A DNA stretch of 64,000 nucleotides from Aliiroseovarius zhejiangensis (lineage in GTDB: Bacteria > Pseudomonadota > Alphaproteobacteria > Rhodobacterales > Rhodobacteraceae): assembly GCF_014656375.1 (NCBI RefSeq), contig NZ_BNCH01000002.1, forward strand, positions 372,001 to 436,000, read 5' to 3'. The notes below the pieces were generated by a model. That model was not told the DNA's origin. It saw nothing but the letters and a program-made list of their open reading frames with translations, and ran no database searches. Each line of letters opens with the position of its first letter. Position 1 is the stretch's first letter. Both the position numbers and the translations under genes were made by a program. Of the stretch, positions 42,642 to 52,420 are shown in pieces.

Positions 42642-43774
42642 AAGTCGTCACTGCCGGAATTGGTCTGCGTGCAGGCTATGTCCTGTCGATCCTGAAAGAG
42701 GCGATGCCCGAGGTGGAGTTCGTTGGGTATTACGACCCGCAGCCGTCGCATCTGGAGATGATCGGCACGGACGTTCCGCGGTTTGACGATGTGGCTTTGA
42801 TGCTTTCGGACACGCAGCCGGACCTGTTCTTCGTCGGCTCGCCCAATGTCTATCACCTTGAACATATCAGGCTGGGGCTGGAAGCTGGGGTGCGGATATT
42901 CACCGAGAAGCCGGTGGTGACGACGCGCGCGGACACGTTCGAACTGGCCCGGCTACTGGCCGAACATGGTACCGATCAGGTGATGGTGGGGCTGGTGTTG
43001 CGCTATTCGCAGCACATGGTCGATCTGCGCGCGGTGCTGGACCGGCTTGGCCCCATCGCCTCGCTGGAAGCGAACGAACATATCCCGCCCTATCACGGTG
43101 CGTTCTTCATGCGCGACTGGCGGCGTAAAAGCGCGCTGTCCGGTGGCTTCATGCTGGAAAAATGCTGCCACGATCTGGATATCTACAACATGGTCACACG
43201 CTCACGGCCCATGCAGGTGGCGAGCTTTGGCGGCAAGAAATCCTTTCTGCCGGAGTTCGCCCCCACCACCAACACCGAGACCGAGATCGCGCAGCGCAAG
43301 TCAAGCGTATGGAAAAGCGCCCCGGACCCCTACAACTCGGATGGCGATATCATCGACTTTCAGACCGCGATCCTGCGCTATGAAAGCGGGGCGTCGATGG
43401 CATTTCACACCAATCTGAACGCGCCCGACGATCACCGGCGGTTCTGCATCTTCGGGGCCTTGGGGATGGCCGAAGGTGACTTTGTGCGTGGCTATCTGAA
43501 GGCCACGGCGCGCGATGGGTCGGTGATTGCCGACCATGACTATACGACGATGGAACAGAAACATGCCTCGGCGCATTACGGGGCGGATCACATGATGGTC
43601 GCGGATATTGCCGATTTTCTGCGCGGCAAGACTGACAGCCTGCCCGTCGGCGTGGTCGATGCGCTTGAGGCCGGACTGGTCGCCATGGCGCTGGACGAGG
43701 CCCGGATCAATGGCGGCGTGGTCGACCTGCGCGGCACTTGGGAAGAATTTGACAGCTATGGACTACGCGCATGA
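42638..43774 (+). CDS. Gfo/Idh/MocA-family oxidoreductase
   Basis: The 378-residue NAD(P)-dependent oxidoreductase has an N-terminal Rossmann domain (VTAGIGLRAGYVLSIL), the family EKP motif (E90-K91-P92) and a C-terminal substrate domain (SGGFMLEKCCHDLDIYN). Its substrate is not clear; in this place it may oxidise or epimerise a sugar of the amino-sugar regulon. It overlaps both neighbours by four bases, so it belongs to the operon. Confidence 0.88.
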   Translation: MKVVTAGIGLRAGYVLSILKEAMPEVEFVGYYDPQPSHLEMIGTDVPRFDDVALMLSDTQPDLFFVGSPNVYHLEHIRLGLEAGVRIFTEKPVVTTRADTFELARLLAEHGTDQVMVGLVLRYSQHMVDLRAVLDRLGPIASLEANEHIPPYHGAFFMRDWRRKSALSGGFMLEKCCHDLDIYNMVTRSRPMQVASFGGKKSFLPEFAPTTNTETEIAQRKSSVWKSAPDPYNSDGDIIDFQTAILRYESGASMAFHTNLNAPDDHRRFCIFGALGMAEGDFVRGYLKATARDGSVIADHDYTTMEQKHASAHYGADHMMVADIADFLRGKTDSLPVGVVDALEAGLVAMALDEARINGGVVDLRGTWEEFDSYGLRA

Positions 43775-44775
43775 GCATTGAGACGAAAACCCACGGCCAT
43801 CTGATGGCCAGCGAAAGCGCCGAGGCGCTGAAGGTGTTCTGCCAAGCCGCCACGCAAACGGTGGATGCAGGCAGGCTGGCGGATGCGAAGGCGATATACA
43901 CCATCGCGCGCGGATCGTCGGATGCGGCGGCCAATATCCTGTCCTACGAGCTCATGCGCGAGCTGTCTGTGCCTGTCACCTCTCTGCCGCCGTCGGTGTT
44001 TTCACTGGGAGCGGGGGTCAACATGGACGGCGCGGGCGCGCTGGTGATCAGCCAATCGGGGGCCAGCGACGATCTTGTCCGGGCCGCCAAAGGTGCGCGC
44101 AGCAATGGGGCCGACGTGGTGGCAATCACCAACCAGCCGGACAGCCCGGTCGAAGCCGCATCGGAAACCACTGTGCCCATCGGGGCAGGACCGGAACTGG
44201 CGGTGCCCGCCACCAAAACGGTGATCGGGTCGGTTGCCGCCGGGATGGCGCTGCTGGGCGGGATCAAACCTGAGTATAAACTGCGCGCCGAGGCCTCGGC
44301 AGAGGCACTCAGGGGGATCACGACCCATCATCCCCGCGCCAAAGCCTTGCAAGCGGCCCTTTTGCGGGCGCGCAATGTCTATGTGATCGGACGCGACACG
44401 GGCCACGGTGCGGCAATCGAGGTGGCGTTGAAGCTCAAGGAATGCTGCGCGCTGCATGCCGAGGACTATTCTGCCTCCGAGGTGCTGCATGGCCCGCTCC
44501 AACTGGCGACCAATCCGCTGATGGTGCTGATCCTCGATACGGGATCAGATCACATTCAGGAGAGCCTGGACAAGGCCGAGGCCCGGTTCCGCGCGGTTGG
44601 CTGCGATGTGCATCGCATCTCGCCGGCAGATATTGGCGTATCGGACCTGACGCCTGCTGCGGCGGCAGCGGTTCTGCTGGCGGTGATGTATCCGGTGATC
44701 CTGAACACCGCGCTGGCGCTGGGTCTGGATCCTGACACCCCCGAAACCCTTTCGAAAGTGACGCAAACGACATGA
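43771..44775 (+). CDS. SIS-domain protein, NagB-II/GlmS-like amino-sugar phosphate deaminase
   Basis: The 334-residue protein has two SIS domains like the isomerase half of GlmS: IYTIARGSSDAAANILSYELMREL and LVISQSGASDDLV in the first, and RNVYVIGRDTGHGAAIEVALKLKECCALHAEDYSASEVLHGPLQLA in the second. No glutamine amidotransferase domain is present, so it should run in the catabolic direction, turning glucosamine-6-phosphate into fructose-6-phosphate and ammonia. This is the NagB-II type. A second, different SIS gene follows. Confidence 0.85.
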   Translation: MSIETKTHGHLMASESAEALKVFCQAATQTVDAGRLADAKAIYTIARGSSDAAANILSYELMRELSVPVTSLPPSVFSLGAGVNMDGAGALVISQSGASDDLVRAAKGARSNGADVVAITNQPDSPVEAASETTVPIGAGPELAVPATKTVIGSVAAGMALLGGIKPEYKLRAEASAEALRGITTHHPRAKALQAALLRARNVYVIGRDTGHGAAIEVALKLKECCALHAEDYSASEVLHGPLQLATNPLMVLILDTGSDHIQESLDKAEARFRAVGCDVHRISPADIGVSDLTPAAAAAVLLAVMYPVILNTALALGLDPDTPETLSKVTQTT

Positions 44776-45824
44776 CGACTGCTCTGGACAATTGGGCCAC
44801 ATGGGCCGAGATCCATCGCCAACCTGCCATCTGGTCGGCTTGGGGCAAGGCGCTGGACGTGGACGGGCTGCGCGCCTGGATCAAAAGCGTCGACCATGAC
44901 GAGGTCTGGTTCTGCGGGGCTGGCACTTCGGCCTATATCGGTGACATCATCGCGGCAGGTGTGCCGGGGCTGCGGGCCGTGCCCAGCACCGATCTTGTGG
45001 CTGCGCCAAAGGCGTTCCTGAACGGCGTGAAGCCCTTGGTGGTCAGCTTTGGTCGGTCGGGCAACAGCACCGAAAGCATCGGCACGCTGGATGCGTTGGA
45101 CGCGCTGGCGCCGGATGCGCCGCGGCTGCATATCACCTGCAACAAGGATGGCGCGCTGGCGACGCGCGGCGCGCAAGGGCCGATGAAAGTGATCGTGTTG
45201 CCCGAGGCCACGCATGACGCGGGCTTTGCGATGACCAGCAGCTTTTCAACCATGCTGTTGACCGCGCTGGCCCTGTTTGACGCGCCATGCAATGTACCGT
45301 CGCGGCTGGACGCGCTGGCGGGGCATTTATCCACCCTTCTGCCGCAGTTTCGCGGGATGCCGCGCCCTGAACGGGCTGTCTATGTTGGCGCTGGCCCTTT
45401 GGCCTTTGCCGCCCGCGAGGCGGCGTTGAAGGTGATGGAACTGTCCGCCGGACAAATCCCGGCGCTGTGGGACAGCACATTGGGCTTCCGCCACGGCCCG
45501 AAATCCTTTGTGAGTGACGACACCGCGATCACGGTGTTCACCAGCCCCGATGCCCCCACGCGCGACTATGATTCCGATCTGGTGGCCGAGCTGCGCGCGC
45601 AGTTCCCGCAGGCGCGGGTGATGGCGGTCGGTCCGGGTGGGGATATCGACATTCCCATGCCCTTCGGCCCCACCTGGGCGGCGCCGCTATGCGTCGCACT
45701 GGCGCAGGTGACGGGCGTGGAATGGGCGGGCGCGCTGGGGTTGAACGTGGATGATCCGTTTTCGGGTCAGGGGACGCTCAGCCGCGTGGTGTCGGGCGTG
45801 AAGCTCTATCCGGTGGCGTCATGA
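44772..45824 (+). CDS. agaS: SIS-domain protein, AgaS-like
   Basis: The 350-residue protein again has two SIS domains (EVWFCGAGTSAYIGDIIAA; LVVSFGRSGNSTESIGTLDAL; YVGAGPLAFAAREAALKVMELSAGQIPALWDSTLGFRHGPKSFV). The GFRHGPKS ending of the second domain fits AgaS, the galactosamine-6-phosphate deaminase/isomerase that yields tagatose-6-phosphate. Together with NagB-II it suggests that both GlcNAc and GalNAc are handled. Four-base overlaps join it to both neighbours. Confidence 0.82.
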   Translation: MTTALDNWATWAEIHRQPAIWSAWGKALDVDGLRAWIKSVDHDEVWFCGAGTSAYIGDIIAAGVPGLRAVPSTDLVAAPKAFLNGVKPLVVSFGRSGNSTESIGTLDALDALAPDAPRLHITCNKDGALATRGAQGPMKVIVLPEATHDAGFAMTSSFSTMLLTALALFDAPCNVPSRLDALAGHLSTLLPQFRGMPRPERAVYVGAGPLAFAAREAALKVMELSAGQIPALWDSTLGFRHGPKSFVSDDTAITVFTSPDAPTRDYDSDLVAELRAQFPQARVMAVGPGGDIDIPMPFGPTWAAPLCVALAQVTGVEWAGALGLNVDDPFSGQGTLSRVVSGVKLYPVAS

Positions 45825-46732
45825 TCGCGACCGGCATTGATCTGGGCGGCACCAAGATCGAGGTGCAGCTGTTCGGCGATGACTGGGCGGTGGCCCATCG
45901 CCATCGGGTGCCGACGCCCTCTGATTATGGTGATCTGGTCACGTCCATTGCCGAGCAGATCCGTTGGGCGGATGAGATTGCGGGCCGGTACGTTCCCGTC
46001 GGCGTGGGGGCTGCCGGGCTTTTGCACCCTGTGACCGGTCTTGCGCTGACCGCAAACCTTCCCGCATCTGGCAAGCCGTTTCAGCGTGACATCGAGGCCG
46101 CGATCGGACGCCCAATCACCTATGTCAACGACTGCCGCGCCATGGCCCTGTCCGAGGCGGTGTTCGGCGTCGGGCAGGGGCGGCGCACGGTCGTGGCCCT
46201 GATCCTTGGCACCGGCATCGGGGGCGGCATCGCCGTGGACGGCACCATCCTGCAAGGCCCGACCATGACCGGGGGCGAGTTCGGCCACACCGCTGCGCCC
46301 GCGCATCTTGTTGCCAAATACAACCTGCCGATCGTGACCTGTGGGTGCGGTCGCCCCGGCTGCACCGAGACATACATTGCCGGTCCGGGGATGAGCCGAC
46401 TGGCCAAGGCCCTGACCGGCGAAGACATCGACCCGCCCCAGATCGCCGCACGCCGCACAGGCGACATGGCGCAGGTCTGGACGGTCTGGTGCGAAATGGC
46501 CGCCGAACTTCTGCACACGCTGACCATGATGGTCGATCCCGATCTGATCGTTCTGGGCGGCGGGCTGAGCCAGATTGACGGTGTGGTCGATGACCTGACC
46601 GCCGCCGCCGCGCGGACACAGATCGGTGATTTCGGCACCGCGAAACTGGTTCTGGCGCAGGGTGGCGACACCAGCGGTGCCCGCGGGGCGGCCTATGCCG
46701 CATGGCAGGCGGAGGGGTCGCAAGATGGCTGA
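45821..46732 (+). CDS. ROK-family sugar kinase, probably N-acetylhexosamine kinase
   Basis: This 303-residue ROK kinase has the ATP motif GIDLGGTKIEV near the N-terminus, the catalytic D104 in YVNDCRAMALSEA, and LILGTGIGGGIAVDG. The zinc site is complete: H156 with C174, C176 and C181 (CGCGRPGC). In this cluster it should phosphorylate free GlcNAc or GalNAc after import, since the transporter is an ABC system and not a PTS. Its end overlaps the next gene by eight bases. Confidence 0.88.
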   Translation: MIATGIDLGGTKIEVQLFGDDWAVAHRHRVPTPSDYGDLVTSIAEQIRWADEIAGRYVPVGVGAAGLLHPVTGLALTANLPASGKPFQRDIEAAIGRPITYVNDCRAMALSEAVFGVGQGRRTVVALILGTGIGGGIAVDGTILQGPTMTGGEFGHTAAPAHLVAKYNLPIVTCGCGRPGCTETYIAGPGMSRLAKALTGEDIDPPQIAARRTGDMAQVWTVWCEMAAELLHTLTMMVDPDLIVLGGGLSQIDGVVDDLTAAAARTQIGDFGTAKLVLAQGGDTSGARGAAYAAWQAEGSQDG

Positions 46733-47966
46733 CGCGCTGCGTGACATCATTGCCCGCAACAGGGCGGGCAGGCGGGCCGCCATCCCGTCCGTGTGTTCGG
46801 CGCAACCCGATGTGCTGCGCGCCTCGCTGATGCGGGCGCAGACCCTTGATCGCCCCTTGTTGATCGAGGCGACGAGCAATCAGGTCAATCAGGATGGTGG
46901 CTATACCGGGATCACTCCGGATGGGTTCATCGGGTATGTGCACGAGATTGCCGACAAGGCCGGTGTGGACCGCGACCGCATCATCTTCGGCGGCGACCAC
47001 CTTGGCCCGCAAGCGTGGCGGTCATTGCCCGCCGATGCCGCGATGGAGAAAGCGCGCGCCCTGGTGCGTGACTACGTCAAAGCCGGGTTTCGCAAGATCC
47101 ATCTGGATTGTTCGGAAGGGTGTGCGGGCGAGGCCGCGCAGTTGGGCGACGCAGAGACCGCCGCCCGTTCCGCCGACCTCGCGCGGGTCTGTGTTTCGGC
47201 GTGCGACGGCGACACCACCGGGCTGTTGTTCGTGGTCGGCACCGAAGTACCCCCACCGGGTGGCGCGCGCGTGGACGAAGACGGGGACATCCCGCCGACC
47301 GACCCGGCTGCCGCCAAGGCCACGCTGGCCGCGCATGGCGACAGGTTCGGAGATATGGCGTCGATGATCGGTGGATTGGTCGTACAACCCGGTGTCGAAT
47401 TCAGCCCCACCGCCGTGCATCACATGCCGCTGGACCGTGATCCGGGCCTTCTGGCCGCACTGGACGGCTGGCCGGGTGTCTGCCTGGAGGCGCATTCGAC
47501 CGACTATCAACACCCTGCCGTCTTTCCGCGACTTGCCGAGCTTGGCTTTGCTTTTCAGAAAATCGGCCCCGCATTGACCTTCGCCTATCGTCAGGCGCTT
47601 TATGCGCTGGATCAGATTAGCACATCGCCCGGCGCGCTTCAGGCGGTGATGGAGCGGGTGATGACGGATAACCCCACCTATTGGCAGGGGCATTATCACG
47701 GGGATGCCGACGCGCTGTCTCACCAGCGCCATTTCGGGCTGGCCGACCGCATCCGGTACTATTGGCCCGATCCGGCGGCGCAAGCGGCAGTGGCGGCGTT
47801 GCGCGACGGGTTTGACGGCCCGATTGCAGACATAAAGCTGCGCGAGGTGTTCAGTGAAGATGTGCTGACCCGCGCCGAGCACCTGACGGGCGACCACGTA
47901 CAGCGACTGATAGACGCGCAGATACAGCTTGCGCTCGATCCGTATTTCTTTGATGAGGCGACATGA
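46725..47966 (+). CDS. GatZ/KbaZ/AgaZ-family tagatose pathway protein
   Basis: The 413-residue protein belongs to the family of the non-catalytic subunit of tagatose-bisphosphate aldolase (LLIEATSNQVNQDGGYTG; IFGGDHLGPQAWR; KIHLDCSEGC; HYHGDADALSHQRHFGLADRIRYYW). In E. coli, GatZ/KbaZ stabilises the aldolase; in Shewanella the relative AgaZ was proposed as a tagatose-6-phosphate kinase. No class II aldolase (GatY/AgaY) or other tagatose-6-phosphate kinase lies nearby, which makes the kinase idea worth testing. The ATG at 46725 lies in the end of the ROK gene. Confidence 0.85.
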   Translation: MADALRDIIARNRAGRRAAIPSVCSAQPDVLRASLMRAQTLDRPLLIEATSNQVNQDGGYTGITPDGFIGYVHEIADKAGVDRDRIIFGGDHLGPQAWRSLPADAAMEKARALVRDYVKAGFRKIHLDCSEGCAGEAAQLGDAETAARSADLARVCVSACDGDTTGLLFVVGTEVPPPGGARVDEDGDIPPTDPAAAKATLAAHGDRFGDMASMIGGLVVQPGVEFSPTAVHHMPLDRDPGLLAALDGWPGVCLEAHSTDYQHPAVFPRLAELGFAFQKIGPALTFAYRQALYALDQISTSPGALQAVMERVMTDNPTYWQGHYHGDADALSHQRHFGLADRIRYYWPDPAAQAAVAALRDGFDGPIADIKLREVFSEDVLTRAEHLTGDHVQRLIDAQIQLALDPYFFDEAT

Positions 47967-49102
47967 TGGAGCTTTGGATCACCCCCGACCGCCTGTTTGA
48001 TGGCCGCGACCTGCACAGCGGAAAGGCTGTTCTGATCCGGGATGGCCGGGTCGTGGAATTGTCCGATGCTCGCAAGGATGCCGTGCGTGTGCCCGGCCTC
48101 TTGACCCCCGGCTTCGTGGATCTGCAGGTCAATGGCGGGGGGGGCGTGCAGTTGAACTCGACCCCGACGCCCGAGGGGATGCAGATCATCGCGGATGCGC
48201 ATCGGACTTTCGGAACGGTCGCGGTCCTGCCCACGGTGATCACCGACCTGCCCGAAGTTCTGGACAGCGCAGCCGACGCGACGATCGCGGCGAAGGGGCA
48301 GCCGGGGATCATCGGTCTGCACATCGAAGGCCCGCATATCGCCATGGCACGACGCGGCACGCATTCGCCCGATCTGGTGCGCCCGATGGATGCGCGCACC
48401 ATCAACACCGTGGGCCGCTTGCGCGATGCGGGTGTGTCCGTGATGATCACGCTGGCTCCCGAAGCGGCCACAGCCGACCAGATTGCCCAACTTGTCAGGA
48501 TGTGCGCGGTTGTCTCGCTGGGTCATACGGACGCGACGGCCGAGGTGATGAGGGCCGCCTTCAAGGCCGGGGCAAGTTGTGCCACCCACCTGTTCAACGC
48601 CATGTCGCCGATGGTGGGGCGTGCGCCCGGAGCGGTGGGGGCGGTGATCAACTCGACCCATTACAGTGGGATCATCTGCGACGGTCATCACGTGGCGGAT
48701 GAAATGGTGGGGCTCGCCATCCGTGCCCGCCCGGTGCCAGACCGCATGTTTCTGGTGTCTGACGCCATGGCGACCGTCGGGGGGCCGGAACATTTCAACC
48801 TCTATGGGCAACACATTGCTTTGAAAGAGGGCCGCTTGATCAATGCCGAAGGCAGTCTGGCCGGCGCGCATGTCACACAGGCCGAAGGGGTCAAGCGGTT
48901 GGTGGATCGCACCGGCACGTCATTGACGCAGGCGTTGCGGATGGCGACCTCGGTCCCGGCCGATTGCATCGGTCAGCCTGACATCGGGCGGCTTGTGGGA
49001 CGGCCCGTCGAAGATGTGATCCTGCTGGATGATGACCTGTATCTGACCGGCGATCTTGCGGCAGTTCTTGGCGATCTGAAGCATGTGACGGCTGCTGGCT
49101 GA
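47963..49102 (+). CDS. nagA: N-acetylglucosamine-6-phosphate deacetylase
   Basis: This 379-residue amidohydrolase takes the acetyl group off GlcNAc-6-phosphate (or GalNAc-6-phosphate as AgaA). Typical metal-site segments are present: GFVDLQVNGGGGV, GLHIEGPHI, SLGHTDAT, ATHLFNAMSPM and the catalytic-Asp region LVSDAMATVGG. It overlaps the GatZ-type gene by four bases and is the last gene of the operon. Confidence 0.93.
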   Translation: MMELWITPDRLFDGRDLHSGKAVLIRDGRVVELSDARKDAVRVPGLLTPGFVDLQVNGGGGVQLNSTPTPEGMQIIADAHRTFGTVAVLPTVITDLPEVLDSAADATIAAKGQPGIIGLHIEGPHIAMARRGTHSPDLVRPMDARTINTVGRLRDAGVSVMITLAPEAATADQIAQLVRMCAVVSLGHTDATAEVMRAAFKAGASCATHLFNAMSPMVGRAPGAVGAVINSTHYSGIICDGHHVADEMVGLAIRARPVPDRMFLVSDAMATVGGPEHFNLYGQHIALKEGRLINAEGSLAGAHVTQAEGVKRLVDRTGTSLTQALRMATSVPADCIGQPDIGRLVGRPVEDVILLDDDLYLTGDLAAVLGDLKHVTAAG

Positions 49103-49247
49103 CCGCGTTTGAATGCGAAACATTCCCGTGAAAATCCTGGGTTTGGACGCCTTTCAGAAAAAATAATTCAGCGCAGAGTGATCCACCTCGCGCCCCTTTC
49201 CGTATCCTCGATACAACTTCCAACTGGGATACAGAAAAGGAAACAAC

Positions 49248-49730
49248 ATGCTTCGCAGAACCTTTCTTTCGATCACCACCGCCGCGCTTCTGGCCACCCC
49301 GGCCATGGCCGACAACCACTCCATGGACATCGTGGACACCGCAGTCGGTGCCGGCAGCTTCACCACGCTGGTCGCCGCGGTTGAGGCCGCAGGCCTGGTC
49401 GACACCCTGAAAGGCGAAGGTCCGTTCACCGTATTCGCCCCAACGGACGACGCCTTCGCAGCTTTGCCCGAAGGCACGGTCGAAACGCTGCTTATGCCTG
49501 AAAACAAGGATCAGCTGACCGCGATCCTCACGTACCACGTGGTGCCCGGCAAGGTCATGTCCGGTGACATCGCAGGCAAGAGCATGGATGTCGAAACCGT
49601 GAATGGCGCCAAGGCCATGGTCGACGCAACCGACGGCGTGAAGATCGACGGCGCGAATGTCGTTCAGGCAGACATCGAGGCCTCGAACGGCGTGATCCAC
49701 GTGATCGACGCGGTGATCATGCCCAAGTAA
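49248..49730 (+). CDS. Exported fasciclin-domain protein
   Basis: The 160-residue protein has a signal peptide ([15 protein letters not shown], cleavage near residue 21) and one fasciclin (FAS1) domain: [24 protein letters not shown], the H1 box [24 protein letters not shown], and a C-terminal [10 protein letters not shown]. Bacterial FAS1 proteins are secreted or anchored adhesion-like proteins. Shine-Dalgarno AAAAGGAAA precedes the ATG, and a strong terminator follows. It looks like a single-gene unit. Confidence 0.92.
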   Translation: MLRRTFLSITTAALLATPAMADNHSMDIVDTAVGAGSFTTLVAAVEAAGLVDTLKGEGPFTVFAPTDDAFAALPEGTVETLLMPENKDQLTAILTYHVVPGKVMSGDIAGKSMDVETVNGAKAMVDATDGVKIDGANVVQADIEASNGVIHVIDAVIMPK

Positions 49731-49750
49731 GCGAACCCTCTCGCGGAACG

Positions 49751-49789
49751 AAACCCGGCAGCTGGGACATGCTGCCGGGTTTCTCTTTT
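49751..49789 (+). terminator. Intrinsic terminator of the fasciclin gene
   Basis: A perfect 12-base-pair stem AAACCCGGCAGC/GCTGCCGGGTTT with an eight-base loop is followed by TTCTCTTTT. It begins 20 bases after the stop. It is the clearest intrinsic terminator in the window. Confidence 0.92.
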
Positions 49790-49821
49790 GATAAATTGGT
49801 CAATGAAAAGACTTTGATGGG

Positions 49822-50313
49822 TTAATGAAAATCAGTGGCGTAATCGGGTGCAAACTCCGGCCGGTCCTGCAGGTCGGCCCGCGCGATCTTGGTCAGCACG
49901 ACGACCTTGCCCACAGTCGGGTCGATCACTGAAAACTCCGATGACTGCGCGGCGACGCGCTTGACTGCGACGCCATCCGCTGTCGGCACGGACAGGACCA
50001 TTCCGCGAACGTCGCCCTCGGCGCTGACCATCAGTTCGGCCACGTGCCCGGCGAAATTGCGTGCCGTGTCATAGACCGGGGCACCCAGGATCGGGTTGAG
50101 GTCGTGTTCATAGATGTTCAACCGACCCGCGCTCCGACCCACAAGAACGGGGTCAAAGGCGGCAGGCAGGGCAAGTTCAGGGCGCAGGCCCGAGTTTGGC
50201 CCCGTATTGGGCCCCGTATCAGGCAGGGTCTGCAAGGCCATTGCCGACAGGGCCGAGGCGGCGGTGATCGCAAGGGCGATCGGGAACAGTTTTTTAGCTC
50301 GTTTCTGTTTCAT
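49822..50313 (-). CDS. Exported PRC-barrel-like protein
   Basis: The 163-residue protein has a signal peptide or N-terminal anchor (basic KQKRAKKL then IALAITAASALSAMALQ) and a PRC-barrel-like domain (LNPILGAPVYDTARNFAGHVAELMVSAEGDVRGMVLSV). PRC-barrel proteins are involved in many processes, and no role can be assigned here. It converges on the fasciclin gene from the other strand and stands alone. Confidence 0.7.
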   Translation of the reverse strand: MKQKRAKKLFPIALAITAASALSAMALQTLPDTGPNTGPNSGLRPELALPAAFDPVLVGRSAGRLNIYEHDLNPILGAPVYDTARNFAGHVAELMVSAEGDVRGMVLSVPTADGVAVKRVAAQSSEFSVIDPTVGKVVVLTKIARADLQDRPEFAPDYATDFH

Positions 50314-50532
50314 GGGGGGTCAACGCGGCTCTTGTTAAAAAGTTCCCGGATCGAAACGACACCGATCCGCAGGCGCGTGCGCGTCTGCGCGGGGCGCGAT
50401 GAACCCAAGCCTGAACCTTGGGCAACCAGCGTTGAAATCCTTAGAGTTTGATTTCAGGCGGACGTTCCCCCTAAGTTAAGATACGGGTGATGATCACGGC
50501 GCAAGGATCGTGGCACACCATGGGGGGACAGC

Positions 50533-52416
50533 ATGGAAACATTGACCTTTTCGCTTGAGATGGGTGTCGTCTGCGCAATGCTGGCCTTCACCGTTTTCCT
50601 GTTCGTGACCGAAGTCGTACGGATCGATCTGGCCGCCATCCTGATCCTCGTGATCCTGGGCATCCTGAGCTATATCCCCGCCATGTCCAATCTGGCCGAG
50701 GTCAGTCACCTGTTTGACGGGTTTGCCTCGAACGCCGTGATTTCGATCATTGCCGTGATGATCGTGGGCGCGGGGCTGGACAAGACCGGGTTGATGAACA
50801 AGGTCGCCGCAACGATCATGAAGCGCGGCGGCGCGACCGAGGCGCGCATTCAGCCCATCGTTGCGGCCACCGTGGGCGTGATTTCCAGCTTCATGCAGAA
50901 TGTGGGCGCGGCGGCGCTGTTTCTGCCGGTGATCAGCCGCATCTCGACCCGCTCGGGCATTCCGCTGAACCGACTGGCGATGCCGATGGGCTTCTGCGCG
51001 ATCCTTGGCGGCACCATGACGATGGTCGGCTCGTCCCCCTTGATCCTGCTGAACGATCTGATCGAAACCGCGAACACCAGCTTGCCTGACGCGCAGCAAA
51101 TTCCGGCCTTCGGGCTGTTTTCCGTCACCCCCATCGGCGCGGTTCTGATCCTGAGCGGTATTCTCTATTTCCTGCTGCTGGGGCGCTGGGTGCTGCCCGA
51201 GCAGGCCTCGGCCGACCGGGCGTCCGTGGGGCAGGGCATGTCGGCCTATCTGAAGCGGGTCTATGGCATCAAAGCCAATGTGTACGAGGTTGACGTGCCT
51301 GCCAATAGCCCGCTGGTTGGGCAAATCCTTGCGGATGTGAACCTTGAAAACAACCTATACATCATCTCGACCTTCTATCGCGGCAAAACCTCGATGGTGC
51401 AGGTGCTGACGGCCGAGATCGCCGCCCCGTGCCGGTTGGCGATCATCGGGAAAAAGTCGGTGGTCGAGACATTTGCCAAAAGATACGGACTGTCGATCTT
51501 TCCGGAACTCGATGTGTTCGCAGAAGAGTTTGCCCCCACCAATGCAGGCATCGCCGAGATCGTCATCCCCCCTGAAAGCAAGCTGATCGGCAAATCCCCG
51601 CGTGAACTTTTGCTGCGCAAGACCTATGGCCTGTCGCTTTTGGCAATTCACCGGGGCGAGGAAACGCTGAGCCATGTGGAAACCGAAGATCACAAGCCCA
51701 CCGCGATAGGACTGGTGAAGTTTCAGGTGGGTGACATGCTGGTGGCCCATACCCGCTGGGACAACCTGACAAGATTGAAGGAAAACCGGGATTTCGTGAT
51801 CATCACATCGGACTTCCCGCAAGAGGAATTGCGCCCCCACAAGGTCGGTTGGGCGCTTCTGTTCTTCGCCATCTCGATCTCGATGATCCTGTTCACCGAT
51901 ATTCGCCTGTCTCTTTGCCTGTTGACCGGCGCGGTCGGGATTCTGCTGTCGCGCGTGATCTCGATCGACGAGGCCTATCAGGCGGTCGGCTGGAACACGG
52001 TTTTTCTGCTGGCAAGCCTTATTCCACTGGGGCAGGCGGTGCATAACACCGGCACGGCGGAATGGATCGCGCAGCAGATCCTGACGCTTCTTGACGGCTG
52101 GCCGCTTTGGTCTTTGCAGACCGGGATTGCGATCCTGGCCACCGCGTTTTCGCTGGTGATGTCGAATGTCGGGGCGACGGTGCTTCTGGTGCCGCTGGCG
52201 GTGTCCATCGCGGTCGCCGCCGGGGGGGATCCGGCGCTGTTTGCCCTGACGGTGGCGATCTCCACGTCAAATTCCTTCATCATCCCGACCCATCAGGTGA
52301 ACGCGCTGATCATGGGGCCGGCAGGCTACAAAGTGAAAGATTTCGTCAAAAGTGGCGGCGTGATGACGGTGATCTTTCTGATCGTGTCGCTGGTCATGTT
52401 GAACGTGGTGTTCTAA
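50533..52416 (+). CDS. SLC13/DASS-family anion transporter with two TrkA-C domains
   Basis: This 627-residue transporter has two membrane halves around a cytoplasmic insert. The insert (residues 230-430) holds two TrkA-C (RCK_C) domains, one at YEVDVPANSPLVGQILADVN and one at IAEIVIPPESKLIGKSPRELL. The membrane part has SSPLILLNDLI and SNSFIIPTHQVNALIMGPAGYK, which are typical SLC13-like segments for Na-coupled dicarboxylate, sulfate or other anion uptake. The substrate cannot be decided. A good GGGGGGA Shine-Dalgarno precedes the ATG. Confidence 0.9.
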   Translation: METLTFSLEMGVVCAMLAFTVFLFVTEVVRIDLAAILILVILGILSYIPAMSNLAEVSHLFDGFASNAVISIIAVMIVGAGLDKTGLMNKVAATIMKRGGATEARIQPIVAATVGVISSFMQNVGAAALFLPVISRISTRSGIPLNRLAMPMGFCAILGGTMTMVGSSPLILLNDLIETANTSLPDAQQIPAFGLFSVTPIGAVLILSGILYFLLLGRWVLPEQASADRASVGQGMSAYLKRVYGIKANVYEVDVPANSPLVGQILADVNLENNLYIISTFYRGKTSMVQVLTAEIAAPCRLAIIGKKSVVETFAKRYGLSIFPELDVFAEEFAPTNAGIAEIVIPPESKLIGKSPRELLLRKTYGLSLLAIHRGEETLSHVETEDHKPTAIGLVKFQVGDMLVAHTRWDNLTRLKENRDFVIITSDFPQEELRPHKVGWALLFFAISISMILFTDIRLSLCLLTGAVGILLSRVISIDEAYQAVGWNTVFLLASLIPLGQAVHNTGTAEWIAQQILTLLDGWPLWSLQTGIAILATAFSLVMSNVGATVLLVPLAVSIAVAAGGDPALFALTVAISTSNSFIIPTHQVNALIMGPAGYKVKDFVKSGGVMTVIFLIVSLVMLNVVF

Positions 52417-52420
52417 GCCG

